Assembly (NCBI RefSeq): GCF_014650675.1
Contig: NZ_BMVK01000004.1
Location: forward strand, 186,001 to 250,000
Origin: Streptomyces anulatus
Lineage (GTDB): Bacteria > Actinomycetota > Actinomycetes > Streptomycetales > Streptomycetaceae
DNA length: 64,000 nt
Direction of reading: 5' to 3'
The translations under genes and the position numbers were made by a program. Below, piece by piece: positions 16,403-24,727 of the stretch. Under the pieces are notes generated by a model. It made no database searches, was not told the DNA's origin, and saw only the letters and a program-made list of their open reading frames with translations. Positions within the stretch are counted from its first letter, which is position 1. Every line of letters starts with the position of its first letter.

Positions 16403-17517
16403 CCGGAGAGGCCTCTGCCGTACCACCGCCGCCCCCGTGGTGGGTCTTCCACGCGACGGGAAGGGCGCCCGGGGGCGAGCCGCCGGAGCTGCCGGAGCCG
16501 CCGCCCTGGCGTACGTTCCCCGGCGGACCGCTCCAGCCGCCACCGCCCGAGGACGACCGCGCGGCGGAGCGCCGCCTCGGCCGGATCCAGGACGGGCCGC
16601 AACTGCGCCGCGAGGAGATCGACGCGGTCAACGCGGCGCTGCTGCTGCGCCGCCCGCTGCTCATCACCGGCCCGCCGGGCGTCGGCAAGTCCACCCTCGC
16701 CTATCTGATCGCCCGTGAGCTGGGGCTCGGCCGGGTCCTGCCCTGGAGCGTCGTCAGCCGCAGCACGCTCAAGGACGGCCTGTACGCGTACGACGCGATC
16801 GGCCGCGCCCAGGCGATCGCGGCCTGGCGGGCGGCCGACGCCGGAAGCGGCGCGCACGGCCCCGCTGCCGGAGACGCTCCCGGCCCCGCCTCCGACGCCA
16901 CCGGCGCGGATCCGGGCGAGAACGGCCCGACCCGTGAAGGACCGCCCGCACTGGGGGACTTCGTCACCCTCGGCCCGCTCGGCACCGCCCTGCTCGCCTA
17001 CGGGCGCCCCCGGGTGCTGCTCGTGGACGAGCTGGACAAGAGCGACATCGACCTGCCCAACGACCTCCTGCACGTACTGGAGAACGGCAGCTACGAGATC
17101 CCCGAACTCGTCCGCAGCAACGAGGAGTCGGCGACCGTGTTCACCGACGACCCGCGCGGCTCGGCGAGGGTCGAGGGCGGCCGGGTCGAATGCGCGCAGT
17201 TCCCCGTCGTGATCATCACGAGCAACGGCGAACGGGAGTTCCCCGCCGCGTTCCGCCGCCGCTGCCTGCCCCTGGAGATGCTGCCGCCGGGCCGCGAGCA
17301 GTTGATCGGCATCGTCGTCAGCCATCTGCGGCAACGCCCGGAGGGCGTCGAGGCGCTGGTGGACGAGTTCGAGAACCGGCTGCGCGGCGGCGGCACCCAG
17401 TCGATCGACCAGTTGCTCAACGCCGTCCAGCTGACGACCGCGGGCGGTTTTCAAGCGGATGCCGACGGGCGTAAGCTCGTCGAGATGCTCCTCCGAGACC
17501 TCTCGAAGGGCCGCTGA
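16399..17517 (+). CDS. MoxR-type AAA+ ATPase of the VMAP system
   Basis: A 372-residue AAA+ ATPase. A Pro-rich N-terminus of about 60 residues precedes Walker A (GPPGVGKSTLAYL) near 95. A disordered Ala/Gly/Pro insert lies at about 150-180, followed by Walker B (VLLVDELDKSDIDLPNDL), sensor 1 (IITSNGEREFP) and an arginine-finger-type AFRRRC. Its ATG overlaps the VMAP stop by 4 bp, and its stop overlaps the next ATG by 1 bp, so three proteins are made in a coupled way. In the VMAP ternary model it supplies the NTP-driven step that licenses effector activation; that function is inferred from the family. Confidence 0.9.
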   Translation: MTGEASAVPPPPPWWVFHATGRAPGGEPPELPEPPPWRTFPGGPLQPPPPEDDRAAERRLGRIQDGPQLRREEIDAVNAALLLRRPLLITGPPGVGKSTLAYLIARELGLGRVLPWSVVSRSTLKDGLYAYDAIGRAQAIAAWRAADAGSGAHGPAAGDAPGPASDATGADPGENGPTREGPPALGDFVTLGPLGTALLAYGRPRVLLVDELDKSDIDLPNDLLHVLENGSYEIPELVRSNEESATVFTDDPRGSARVEGGRVECAQFPVVIITSNGEREFPAAFRRRCLPLEMLPPGREQLIGIVVSHLRQRPEGVEALVDEFENRLRGGGTQSIDQLLNAVQLTTAGGFQADADGRKLVEMLLRDLSKGR

Positions 17518-20500
17518 TGAACGGCTTGCCCAGGGAGCGTGCTCCGGACCCCGCGTCCGTGCCGGCCGACTCCCCCGATCCCACCACCGGCGACCGGCAC
17601 GAGGACGACAGCCCGTACGACCCGGGCGGGGCCGACTGGACGGGGCTCGCCGACGCCGCCTGGCTCGCCGCCGCCCGCCTCGAAGCCCGGCGCACCCACG
17701 GACCCGCACCGGACCATCCGTCGCACGCCGGACCGCACCCCGACGCGCCCGGCCCCGACCCGTCCGGCCCCGGGCAGCCGTCACCCGCCGGCCCACCGCC
17801 CGCCGGAGGGCCCGACCCGCTGCCCGGGCCGGTCCCCGGCACACCGTCCGACCCCGCGTCCGACACCGTGCCCGGGGTCTCCGGGCTGCCCGGGCCACCG
17901 GCGTACGAACGGGAGATCCGGACCGTACAGGAGCGCACGCGCACCGGCCCCGACCGGCTGCCGGGACCCCGCCCCCGGGCCGTGCGGACGGCCCCGCCGC
18001 GGCTGGCCAGGTCCCTGCGCGGGCTGGGCCGCAGGGTGCCCACCGGCGGCCGGAGCACGCTGGACGAGGAGAGCACGGCCGAGCACGGGCTCACCGACGG
18101 GCTGTGGGTCCCCTACTTCCTCCCCGACCGCGAGCGGGCGTTCGACCTGGTACTCCTCGTCGACCGGGCCCCCACCATGCCGCCGTGGGGCGCCACCGTC
18201 CGGCAGATCGCCGACGAGGCCGCCCGCAGCGGGGCCTTCCGCGATGTCCGCACGGTCGGGGTGACCCTGCCCGCCGGGGCCGGCGAACCCGCGCTGCGCT
18301 GGCCCGGCGGGCGCGACGGCGACCCCGCCGAACTGCTCGACGGCCGCAGCTCACGGCTCTTCCTCGTCGTCACGGACGGGCTCGCCCACGGCTGGGCGGG
18401 CCACGGGGCCGACCGGTTACTGGAACGGCTCGCATCCGGCGGGCCCACCGCGCTCGTCCACCTCCTGCCGCCCTATCTGCGCCACCGCTCCTCGCTGTTC
18501 CCCTTCCGCGCCCAACTGGACGCCGGAGGCTTCGGCGCGCCGAACCGACGGTTCCGCTTCCGCCCGCCGCTCGGCGCGCACGACCCCGTCCGGCCGCTGC
18601 CCGAACCGGACGACGACACCGTGCCCGTACCGGTGCTCAGCGTGCGCGCCGGGTCCTTCCGCGCCTGGGCCGACCTGGTGACCGGCGAACGCGGGGTGCG
18701 GCGAACGCTGCCGGTCGTCCTGGCGGGTGCGATGGCCAAGGGGGCCTCCGCCCCCGGACTGCGCACCCCCGTCGTCGACGGTCCCCGGGCGGCGGCCGCC
18801 GCCGTACGCAGGTTCCGCTCGCTGGCCAGCCCGTTGGCCCGGCAGCTCGCCGTGCTGCTGGCCCTCGCCCCGATGGACTTCGCCGTCATCGACGAGCTGC
18901 GCGACCTGGCCCTGCCGGACGCCGGGCCCGAGCACCTCGCCGAGGTCATGATGGGCGGGCTGATCGACTGGGACACCGGCGCCGAGGGCGGCCCGGACTT
19001 CGCCGACGACGTACGCGAAGCGCTGCTCGCCACCAGCACCAGGACCCAACTCGCCCGCACCGTGGGCCTGCTGGCGGAGCTGCGTACGGGGCAGGGCCAC
19101 GGCGCGCGGCTCCGCGCGGCCCTCCACGACCCGGTGCGCACCGCCCTCCCCGGTGCGGAGCCCGGGGCCCGCCCCTGGCTCCGGATCGAACTGGCCGTCC
19201 TGCGAGCGCTGGCGGGCCCGTACGCCGGCCGGGCCGCCAGGGTGGCCACCCGCCTGATGGGCTCGTCGGGCGGCCCGTCTGCCCGGCCGGGTGAGATCGG
19301 TGCGGAACCGATGAAAAACGCCGCGAATTGGGCAAAGCTGCCACCGGACAGCGTCGTTTCACCAGGAGGACCCGTGCCGCCCACGACACCCCCAGCAGCT
19401 GACACCTCGGCACCAGCTGACAACACCGCCCGGAGGGCTCGCGAGGAGATGGAAGTCAAACCGCCGGAAGCACGCGTCGTCCGTTCGGGCCAGCCGAGGA
19501 TCATGGGCAACGTACCGCCCAAGAATCCCAACTTCACCGGCCGCGAGTCCCTTCTCGCGGCCGTGGAGCGGCAGCTGACCGAGGACGAGACGACGGCGGT
19601 CCTCCCGCACGCGCTGCACGGCCTCGGTGGCGTGGGCAAATCGCAGATCGCGGTGGAGTACGTCTACCGCCACAGCGGCGAGTACAACGTCATCTGGTGG
19701 ATCCCGGCCGAGCAGGAGAGCCTGATCCTGGCCGCGCTCGCCGAGCTGGCGGCCGGCCTCGGCCTGGAGGTCGGGCCGCAGGCGAACACCGCCGTCCCCG
19801 CCGTCCGCGAGGCCCTGCGCACCGGCAAGCCCTTCGACAACTGGCTGCTGGTCTTCGACAACGCCGAGGACATCGAGGCGGTCCGCTCGTACTTCCCCAA
19901 CGGCGGCCCGGGGAAGATCATCGTCACCTCGCGCAACCGGGAGTGGGAACGGGTCGCCACCCCCCTCAGCGTCGACGTCTTCGACCGGGAGGAGAGCATC
20001 TCGCTGCTCCAGCGCCGGGCCCGGGGCCTGAGCGCCCATGACGCGGGGCGGCTCGCCGAGGCGCTCGGCGATCTGCCGCTGGCCGTCGAACAGGCGGGCG
20101 CCTGGCACGCGGCCACCGGTATGCCGGTCGACGAGTACCTCCAACTGCTGGACGAACGCCGCCCCGAGATCCTCGAAATGGCCCCGTCCCCGGACTACCC
20201 GCTGCCCGTCGCCGCGGTCTGGGACATCTCGCTCGGCCGGCTGTCCGTGGAGAACCCGGCCGCCCGCCAACTGCTGCAGATCTGCGCCTGCATGGCGCCC
20301 GAGCCCATCCCGCTGAACATGCTCCGCGGCGGCCGCAACGTCCAGATCACCCCGGAGCTGGACCGGGTGCTGCGCGACCCGCTGCTGCTCGCCCGCGCCA
20401 CCCGCGACCTGAGCAAGCTCTCGCTGGTGCGCCTCGACCACAAGGCCGGCACGCTCCAGATGCACCGGCTGATGCAGAACGTGATCGTCGCCCGGCTGGA

Positions 20501-21971
20501 TCCGGAGGAGCGGGAGACGATGCGCAACGCCGCCCACCTGCTCCTGACCACCGCCAAACCCGGGCTGCCCGCCTCACCGGAACAGTGGCCCGCCTACCTC
20601 GGACTGCTGCCCCACGTGATCGCATCCGACGCGGTCGACAGCGCCGACGGCTGGGTGCGCGACCTGGTGTTCGACATGGTCACCTTCCTCTACTACTGGG
20701 GTGCGCACCAGGCGGGCGCGGACCTGACCCGGCGGGCCTGGGAGGCCTGGAGCGAGCAGTCGGCCGAGGACGACCTGCACGTCATCCGGATCACCAAGAT
20801 GCTCGGCTTCTACCTCCAGCATCTCGGCCGGATCCCGGAGGCCGTGGCCCTGAGCGAGCAGGCCATGGAGGTCTCGCGCACCGCGCCGATCCCGGACGAG
20901 GAGCTCATCGACTCCATGCTCCAGATGGCCGGGTCGCTGCGCTACCGGGGCGACTTCCTCGCCGCCCGGGAGCTGAGCGCCGAGGCCTTCGAGCGGTCGA
21001 ACGACCTCTACGGTCCCGAGGATCCGACGAGCCTGAACGCGGCCCACAGCTACGGCGTCTCGCTGCGGGTGTACGGCGACTTCCGGCAGGCGAAGGAGAT
21101 CGACGAAGAGACCGCGAGGCAGCGCCAGTTGCTCTATGGTCCGACCAGCGGCCTCACCCTCAACACCCTGAGCGCCCTGGCGGTGGACACCCGCGAGGCG
21201 GGCGACTTCCCCGGTGCCCGGGTCCTGCAGGAGTCGACGTACCAGACGTACCGGACGCACTTCGGCCCCACCAACGCGGCGACGATCCGGGCCGCGCTGA
21301 ACCTCGCGATCTGCCGGCGCCGGGCAGGGTTCCTGGAGGGGGCCGCCGAGCTGGTCGAGGACATCCTGGAGCGCTTCACCACCCGGTACGGCGCGGAGTA
21401 CCCGGAGACCCTGGGGGCCGCCCTGGCGGCCGTCGTCGACCGCAGGATCGCGGGCAGGCTGGAGGACTCCCGGCGCCTCGGCCGGCAGATCCTCGACCGC
21501 TACCGGGAGATCTTCGGAGAGCACCACCCGTACACCCTGTGCGCCATGGTCAACGTGGCCGCCACCCTGCGGGCCATGGGCGAGGTGGAGGAGGCCGAAC
21601 GGCTGGACACGGTCGCGGGGACCCGGCTCCGGGCGGACCTGGGGGAGCGGCACGTCTACACGCTGGCCGCCGCGCTGGGCCGGGCCAACGACCACTACGC
21701 CCGGCTGGACTTCGCGGGCGCCCTGGAGGTGGACAGCGCCACGCTGCCCCTGCTCACCGAAGTGGCGGGCGAGGACCATCCCTTCACCCTCGTCTGCGTC
21801 GCGAACCTCTCCCTGGACCAGCGCGGACTCGGCCGTCCGGAGGAGGCGGACCGGCTCAACGCCCGGGCGGTGGAGGGCCTGACGCGAGTCCTGGGGGACC
21901 AGCACCCGTGGCGGGCCTCGGCCCGGCTGCATCAGCGCATCGAGTACGACGTGCCGGTGATTCCGTTGTGA
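17517..21971 (+). CDS. vWA-like (SAV_2336) / NB-ARC / TPR fusion, FxsT-type
   Basis: A 1484-residue protein. Residues 1-170 are Pro-rich and disordered. A SAV_2336-type vWA-like domain follows (FDLVLLVDRAPTMPPWG near 210, LFLVVTDGLAHGW), with a degenerate MIDAS. An NB-ARC STAND NTPase starts near 670: P-loop GLGGVGKSQIA at about 702, Walker B NWLLVFDNAED at about 775, IIVTSRNR and LPLAVEQAG. From about 1050 to the end run tetratricopeptide repeats (ALGRANDHYARLDFAGALEV type). The architecture resembles the FxSxx-COOH-system TPR protein (FxsT). It supplies the vWA arm of the VMAP ternary core plus its own nucleotide switch and repeat sensor. ATG 17517 overlaps the MoxR stop. Confidence 0.85.
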   Translation: MNGLPRERAPDPASVPADSPDPTTGDRHEDDSPYDPGGADWTGLADAAWLAAARLEARRTHGPAPDHPSHAGPHPDAPGPDPSGPGQPSPAGPPPAGGPDPLPGPVPGTPSDPASDTVPGVSGLPGPPAYEREIRTVQERTRTGPDRLPGPRPRAVRTAPPRLARSLRGLGRRVPTGGRSTLDEESTAEHGLTDGLWVPYFLPDRERAFDLVLLVDRAPTMPPWGATVRQIADEAARSGAFRDVRTVGVTLPAGAGEPALRWPGGRDGDPAELLDGRSSRLFLVVTDGLAHGWAGHGADRLLERLASGGPTALVHLLPPYLRHRSSLFPFRAQLDAGGFGAPNRRFRFRPPLGAHDPVRPLPEPDDDTVPVPVLSVRAGSFRAWADLVTGERGVRRTLPVVLAGAMAKGASAPGLRTPVVDGPRAAAAAVRRFRSLASPLARQLAVLLALAPMDFAVIDELRDLALPDAGPEHLAEVMMGGLIDWDTGAEGGPDFADDVREALLATSTRTQLARTVGLLAELRTGQGHGARLRAALHDPVRTALPGAEPGARPWLRIELAVLRALAGPYAGRAARVATRLMGSSGGPSARPGEIGAEPMKNAANWAKLPPDSVVSPGGPVPPTTPPAADTSAPADNTARRAREEMEVKPPEARVVRSGQPRIMGNVPPKNPNFTGRESLLAAVERQLTEDETTAVLPHALHGLGGVGKSQIAVEYVYRHSGEYNVIWWIPAEQESLILAALAELAAGLGLEVGPQANTAVPAVREALRTGKPFDNWLLVFDNAEDIEAVRSYFPNGGPGKIIVTSRNREWERVATPLSVDVFDREESISLLQRRARGLSAHDAGRLAEALGDLPLAVEQAGAWHAATGMPVDEYLQLLDERRPEILEMAPSPDYPLPVAAVWDISLGRLSVENPAARQLLQICACMAPEPIPLNMLRGGRNVQITPELDRVLRDPLLLARATRDLSKLSLVRLDHKAGTLQMHRLMQNVIVARLDPEERETMRNAAHLLLTTAKPGLPASPEQWPAYLGLLPHVIASDAVDSADGWVRDLVFDMVTFLYYWGAHQAGADLTRRAWEAWSEQSAEDDLHVIRITKMLGFYLQHLGRIPEAVALSEQAMEVSRTAPIPDEELIDSMLQMAGSLRYRGDFLAARELSAEAFERSNDLYGPEDPTSLNAAHSYGVSLRVYGDFRQAKEIDEETARQRQLLYGPTSGLTLNTLSALAVDTREAGDFPGARVLQESTYQTYRTHFGPTNAATIRAALNLAICRRRAGFLEGAAELVEDILERFTTRYGAEYPETLGAALAAVVDRRIAGRLEDSRRLGRQILDRYREIFGEHHPYTLCAMVNVAATLRAMGEVEEAERLDTVAGTRLRADLGERHVYTLAAALGRANDHYARLDFAGALEVDSATLPLLTEVAGEDHPFTLVCVANLSLDQRGLGRPEEADRLNARAVEGLTRVLGDQHPWRASARLHQRIEYDVPVIPL

Positions 21972-22068
21972 GGCGACGGACCGGGCCGGGTCTCCGACGC
22001 CCGGTCCGGACGGACCACGGGACCCGGCCCGGACCGGCCGGCCGGGAGACCACGGACGGGGGCGACGC

Positions 22069-23232
22069 ATGACCACGGTCATATTCATCCACGGCACGGG
22101 TGTGCGACCACCGCACGCCGAGACCTTGTACGCACGGGTCACGGCCTCGTTCGCCGAGGCCGCCCCGGGCGTGCGGGTCGTGCCGCTCGACTGGGGCGAG
22201 CGGTACGGGGCCCGGCTCGCCGCGGGCGGGGCGAGCATCCCGTACGACGGGGCCGGAGCCACAGAACGGGACGCGGAGGGCGAGGAGGACGACGGGACCG
22301 CCGCCTGGGAGCGCCTCTACCGCGACCCGGAGGCGGAGCTGGCCCTCGCCGCCGCGCGTGTCCCCTCGGGGGAGATACCGCCGGGGGCGGCCTTCGCCGA
22401 CGAGGAGTTCCGGGAGCGGCTGGCGGAGCTGGCCGCCCGGGGCGAGGCGGCCGCCCCGGAGCTGGGTCCGGGTCTCGGTGCGCGGGCCGCGGCCCTGGCC
22501 CGCAGTCCGCTGCTCGCCCCGGCCGCCGAAGCCGTGGACCCCGAAGCCCTGGCGACGCTCCTGGCCCGTGCGCTGGTCGCCGCCGTGATCGGCGCGGCCC
22601 TCACCGAGGACGCGCCGGTGATCCCCGACGGGGCCACCCGCGACGCCGCCGTGGACCGGATCGCCCAGGAGCTCGGCGGCGCGGCGCCCGGCACCAGCAG
22701 GGGGCTCGTGGGCCGCCTGGCCGCCCGGCCCGCGCTGCGGCTCGGCTCCCGTTACGCGGTGCGCCGCCGCCGCGCCCTCACCGGGGCCGCCCATCCGGCG
22801 GCCGGCGACGTGCTCACGTTCCTCGTCCGGGGCGGCCCCCTCCGTGCCGCCCTGCGCGAGCTGGTCGCCGCCGTGGAGCCCCCGGTCGTCCTGCTCGGCC
22901 ACAGCCTCGGCGGGATCATCGCCCTCGACACCCTGATCGAGGCCCCGCTGCCCGGCGTCCGGCTGCTGGTCACGGTGGGCTCGCAGGGGCCGTTCCTGTA
23001 CGAGACGGGGGCACTGCCCCACCTCGAACACCCTCAGCCGCTGCCCGCCCACGTCCCCGCCTGGCTGAACATCCACGACCGCCGCGACCTGCTCGGCTTC
23101 GCCGCCGCACCGCTGTTCCCCGGCCGGGCCGAGGACGTCGCGACCGACAACCGGCAGCCGTTCCCCGCCGCCCACAGCGCCTACTGGACCGATCCGGCCG
23201 TCTACCGCGCCATCGTGGAGCGGCTGCCGTGA
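22069..23232 (+). CDS. Alpha/beta hydrolase, probable effector
   Basis: A 387-residue serine hydrolase-fold protein. The N-terminal strand and oxyanion loop VIFIHGTGVRPP, the nucleophile elbow LLGHSLGGIIALDTL with catalytic-type Ser, and a late HDRRDLLGF region with a possible Asp are visible; a candidate catalytic His lies in FPAAHSAYW. Between residues 55 and 250 is a largely helical insertion rich in Ala/Glu/Arg. No signal peptide is seen, so it should act in the cytoplasm. It overlaps the next gene by 4 bp (GTGA) and lies 97 bp after the NB-ARC gene. In related conflict systems such hydrolases serve as lipase- or esterase-type effectors; the substrate here is unknown. Confidence 0.78.
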   Translation: MTTVIFIHGTGVRPPHAETLYARVTASFAEAAPGVRVVPLDWGERYGARLAAGGASIPYDGAGATERDAEGEEDDGTAAWERLYRDPEAELALAAARVPSGEIPPGAAFADEEFRERLAELAARGEAAAPELGPGLGARAAALARSPLLAPAAEAVDPEALATLLARALVAAVIGAALTEDAPVIPDGATRDAAVDRIAQELGGAAPGTSRGLVGRLAARPALRLGSRYAVRRRRALTGAAHPAAGDVLTFLVRGGPLRAALRELVAAVEPPVVLLGHSLGGIIALDTLIEAPLPGVRLLVTVGSQGPFLYETGALPHLEHPQPLPAHVPAWLNIHDRRDLLGFAAAPLFPGRAEDVATDNRQPFPAAHSAYWTDPAVYRAIVERLP

Positions 23233-24368
23233 GCACGGGCGGTGTCGACCCGGCACGTGTGGTGGCGCTCGTCGTCGGCGTCGAGGCCTATGCGGCGGGC
23301 CCGCACTGGACGCTGCCGGGGCCGGTCCGCGACGCGCTGCGTTTCCGGGACTGGCTGCGGTCCACGGGCGTGCCGGACGCCAACATCCTGCTGCACCTCG
23401 CCCCGGCGGAGGGGACGGACGCCGTCGCCGGTCACCGGGGCGCCGACCACGAGACCCTGCGGCGGGTCCTGGTCCATGAACTGCCCGCCCGGCAGGGGGA
23501 CGTGCTCTGGGTCTGGTGGGGCGGGCACGGCGTCCTGGACCGGGACGAGCACCTGCGGCTCTACTGCGCCGACGCCACGGACGCCGACCGGCGCAACATC
23601 GACCTGGAGTCCGCCCGGCGCCGCCTGAGCAGCGACGTCCTGCCCGGCTTCGCGGAGCAGAACTGGGTCGTCGACGCCTGCCAGACCTTCGAGGAGCGCC
23701 ACCGCCCGGCGGTCACGATCCCCGACGGGAGCCTCCCCGCCGGGCAGCGGCAGCGGGTGCACCGGCAGAACGTGCTGCTGGCCGCCGACCGGGGGCAGCG
23801 CGCCGCCAACGACCCCGTACGCGGGCTGGGCGTCTTCTCGGACATCCTCCTGCACGAGCTGGCCGCCCTGCCCGGCGGTCCGGCCCCCGACCCGGAGGCG
23901 CTCTTCGCGGCCGTCCGGAACCGGTTCGACCGGCTGCGCGCCGGGGCGAGCCGCACCCAGCTCCCCACGCTCCAGCTCCACCGCCCCGGGCACGCGGAGC
24001 ATCTGCCCGGCCGGCCGGAGACCCCGCCGCCGGCGAACGGAGGTCGCCCCGGACCCGACCGGACGGGCGGCGGGCTGGTCCGGGTGGTCGAAGCGCTCCT
24101 CGCCTATCCGCTGATGAGCGACCGCGACGAACGCCAGACGATGGTCGCGGAGCTGGACCCGGTCCTGGTGGCCCGGATGCCGCGGCACGCGGTGCCCCGT
24201 ACGGACGTCCTGGGCATCCTGCGGACGTTGCGGCGGCGTCCGGAGGGCCCCTGGGACCTCTACCGGGCCGTCACCCTGCTCGACGACGACCCCGGCAGGG
24301 CCGCCGAACTGGAGGAAGCCCTGCGGGAGTTCCTGGCCGAGGGCCGGTCCGGTCCGCCGGGTCCGTGA
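23229..24368 (+). CDS. Caspase-like peptidase with C-terminal effector-associated domain
   Basis: A 379-residue caspase-fold (C14) peptidase. The N-terminal strand is VVALVVGVEAY, the catalytic His lies in LWVWWGGHGVLD and the catalytic Cys in WVVDACQTFEE. The C-terminal segment, about residues 278-365 (LVRVVEALLAYPLMSDRDER, PRTDVLGILRTLRRRPEGP), resembles an EAD2-type effector-associated domain and mirrors the N-terminus of the VMAP protein at 14876. Homotypic pairing of these domains would recruit the protease to the NTPase core. The start GTG 23229 overlaps the hydrolase stop. It is cytoplasmic by sequence. The likely output is proteolysis leading to dormancy or death when triggered, by analogy with the family. 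Confidence 0.85.
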   Translation: MSTGGVDPARVVALVVGVEAYAAGPHWTLPGPVRDALRFRDWLRSTGVPDANILLHLAPAEGTDAVAGHRGADHETLRRVLVHELPARQGDVLWVWWGGHGVLDRDEHLRLYCADATDADRRNIDLESARRRLSSDVLPGFAEQNWVVDACQTFEERHRPAVTIPDGSLPAGQRQRVHRQNVLLAADRGQRAANDPVRGLGVFSDILLHELAALPGGPAPDPEALFAAVRNRFDRLRAGASRTQLPTLQLHRPGHAEHLPGRPETPPPANGGRPGPDRTGGGLVRVVEALLAYPLMSDRDERQTMVAELDPVLVARMPRHAVPRTDVLGILRTLRRRPEGPWDLYRAVTLLDDDPGRAAELEEALREFLAEGRSGPPGP

Positions 24369-24439
24369 TCGACCCGCGTGATCGCACGGGTTTCCGGAAG
24401 GCGGCCCATTCGTCATGATGGGAAGGGACGGGTGGCATC

Positions 24440-24661
24440 GTGTGCCGCCGGACCGAAAAGGGGGAAAAGGCCTTGCAGCAGACGGCATCGGCCGGTGATC
24501 CGGCCGACTACCTGGAGTCCGATGTGGCGGACCTCGCGGAAGTGGGCGTCGCCACCGTGCGCGCCCTCGCTCCCGCACCCGGACAGCGTCTGCTGGAGGA
24601 GATCCGAAGAGCGCGCACCAGCACACTGTCCGAGGAACCCCCTGGAGCCCGCGCCGACTGA
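24440..24661 (+). CDS. Small peptide, candidate RiPP precursor
   Basis: 73 residues from GTG 24440, or 62 from TTG 24473, which follows a GGGGGAAAAGG purine tract. The acidic, helical N-terminal part (DPADYLESDVADLAEVGVA) looks like a leader. The Arg/Ser/Thr/Pro-rich tail (RRARTSTLSEEPPGARAD) could be a core. It lies 67 bp before a HExxH peptide-modification-type enzyme and after the conflict-system genes. FxSxx-type precursors are similar in size and leader style, but the terminal FxSxx is absent. No family match can be confirmed by eye. It could also be an unrelated small acidic protein. Confidence 0.55.
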   Translation: MCRRTEKGEKALQQTASAGDPADYLESDVADLAEVGVATVRALAPAPGQRLLEEIRRARTSTLSEEPPGARAD

Positions 24662-24727
24662 GGTTGCGCGACCCTCCCCGAAGACGGGCCCCGCGGGTCG
24701 CGTCGGGACCACGACAGAGGAGCGCGG

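Noticed and set aside
24440..24661. Small peptide as a true FxSxx-COOH precursor
   Set aside because: The defining C-terminal FxSxx is missing, so only a general precursor call is made.
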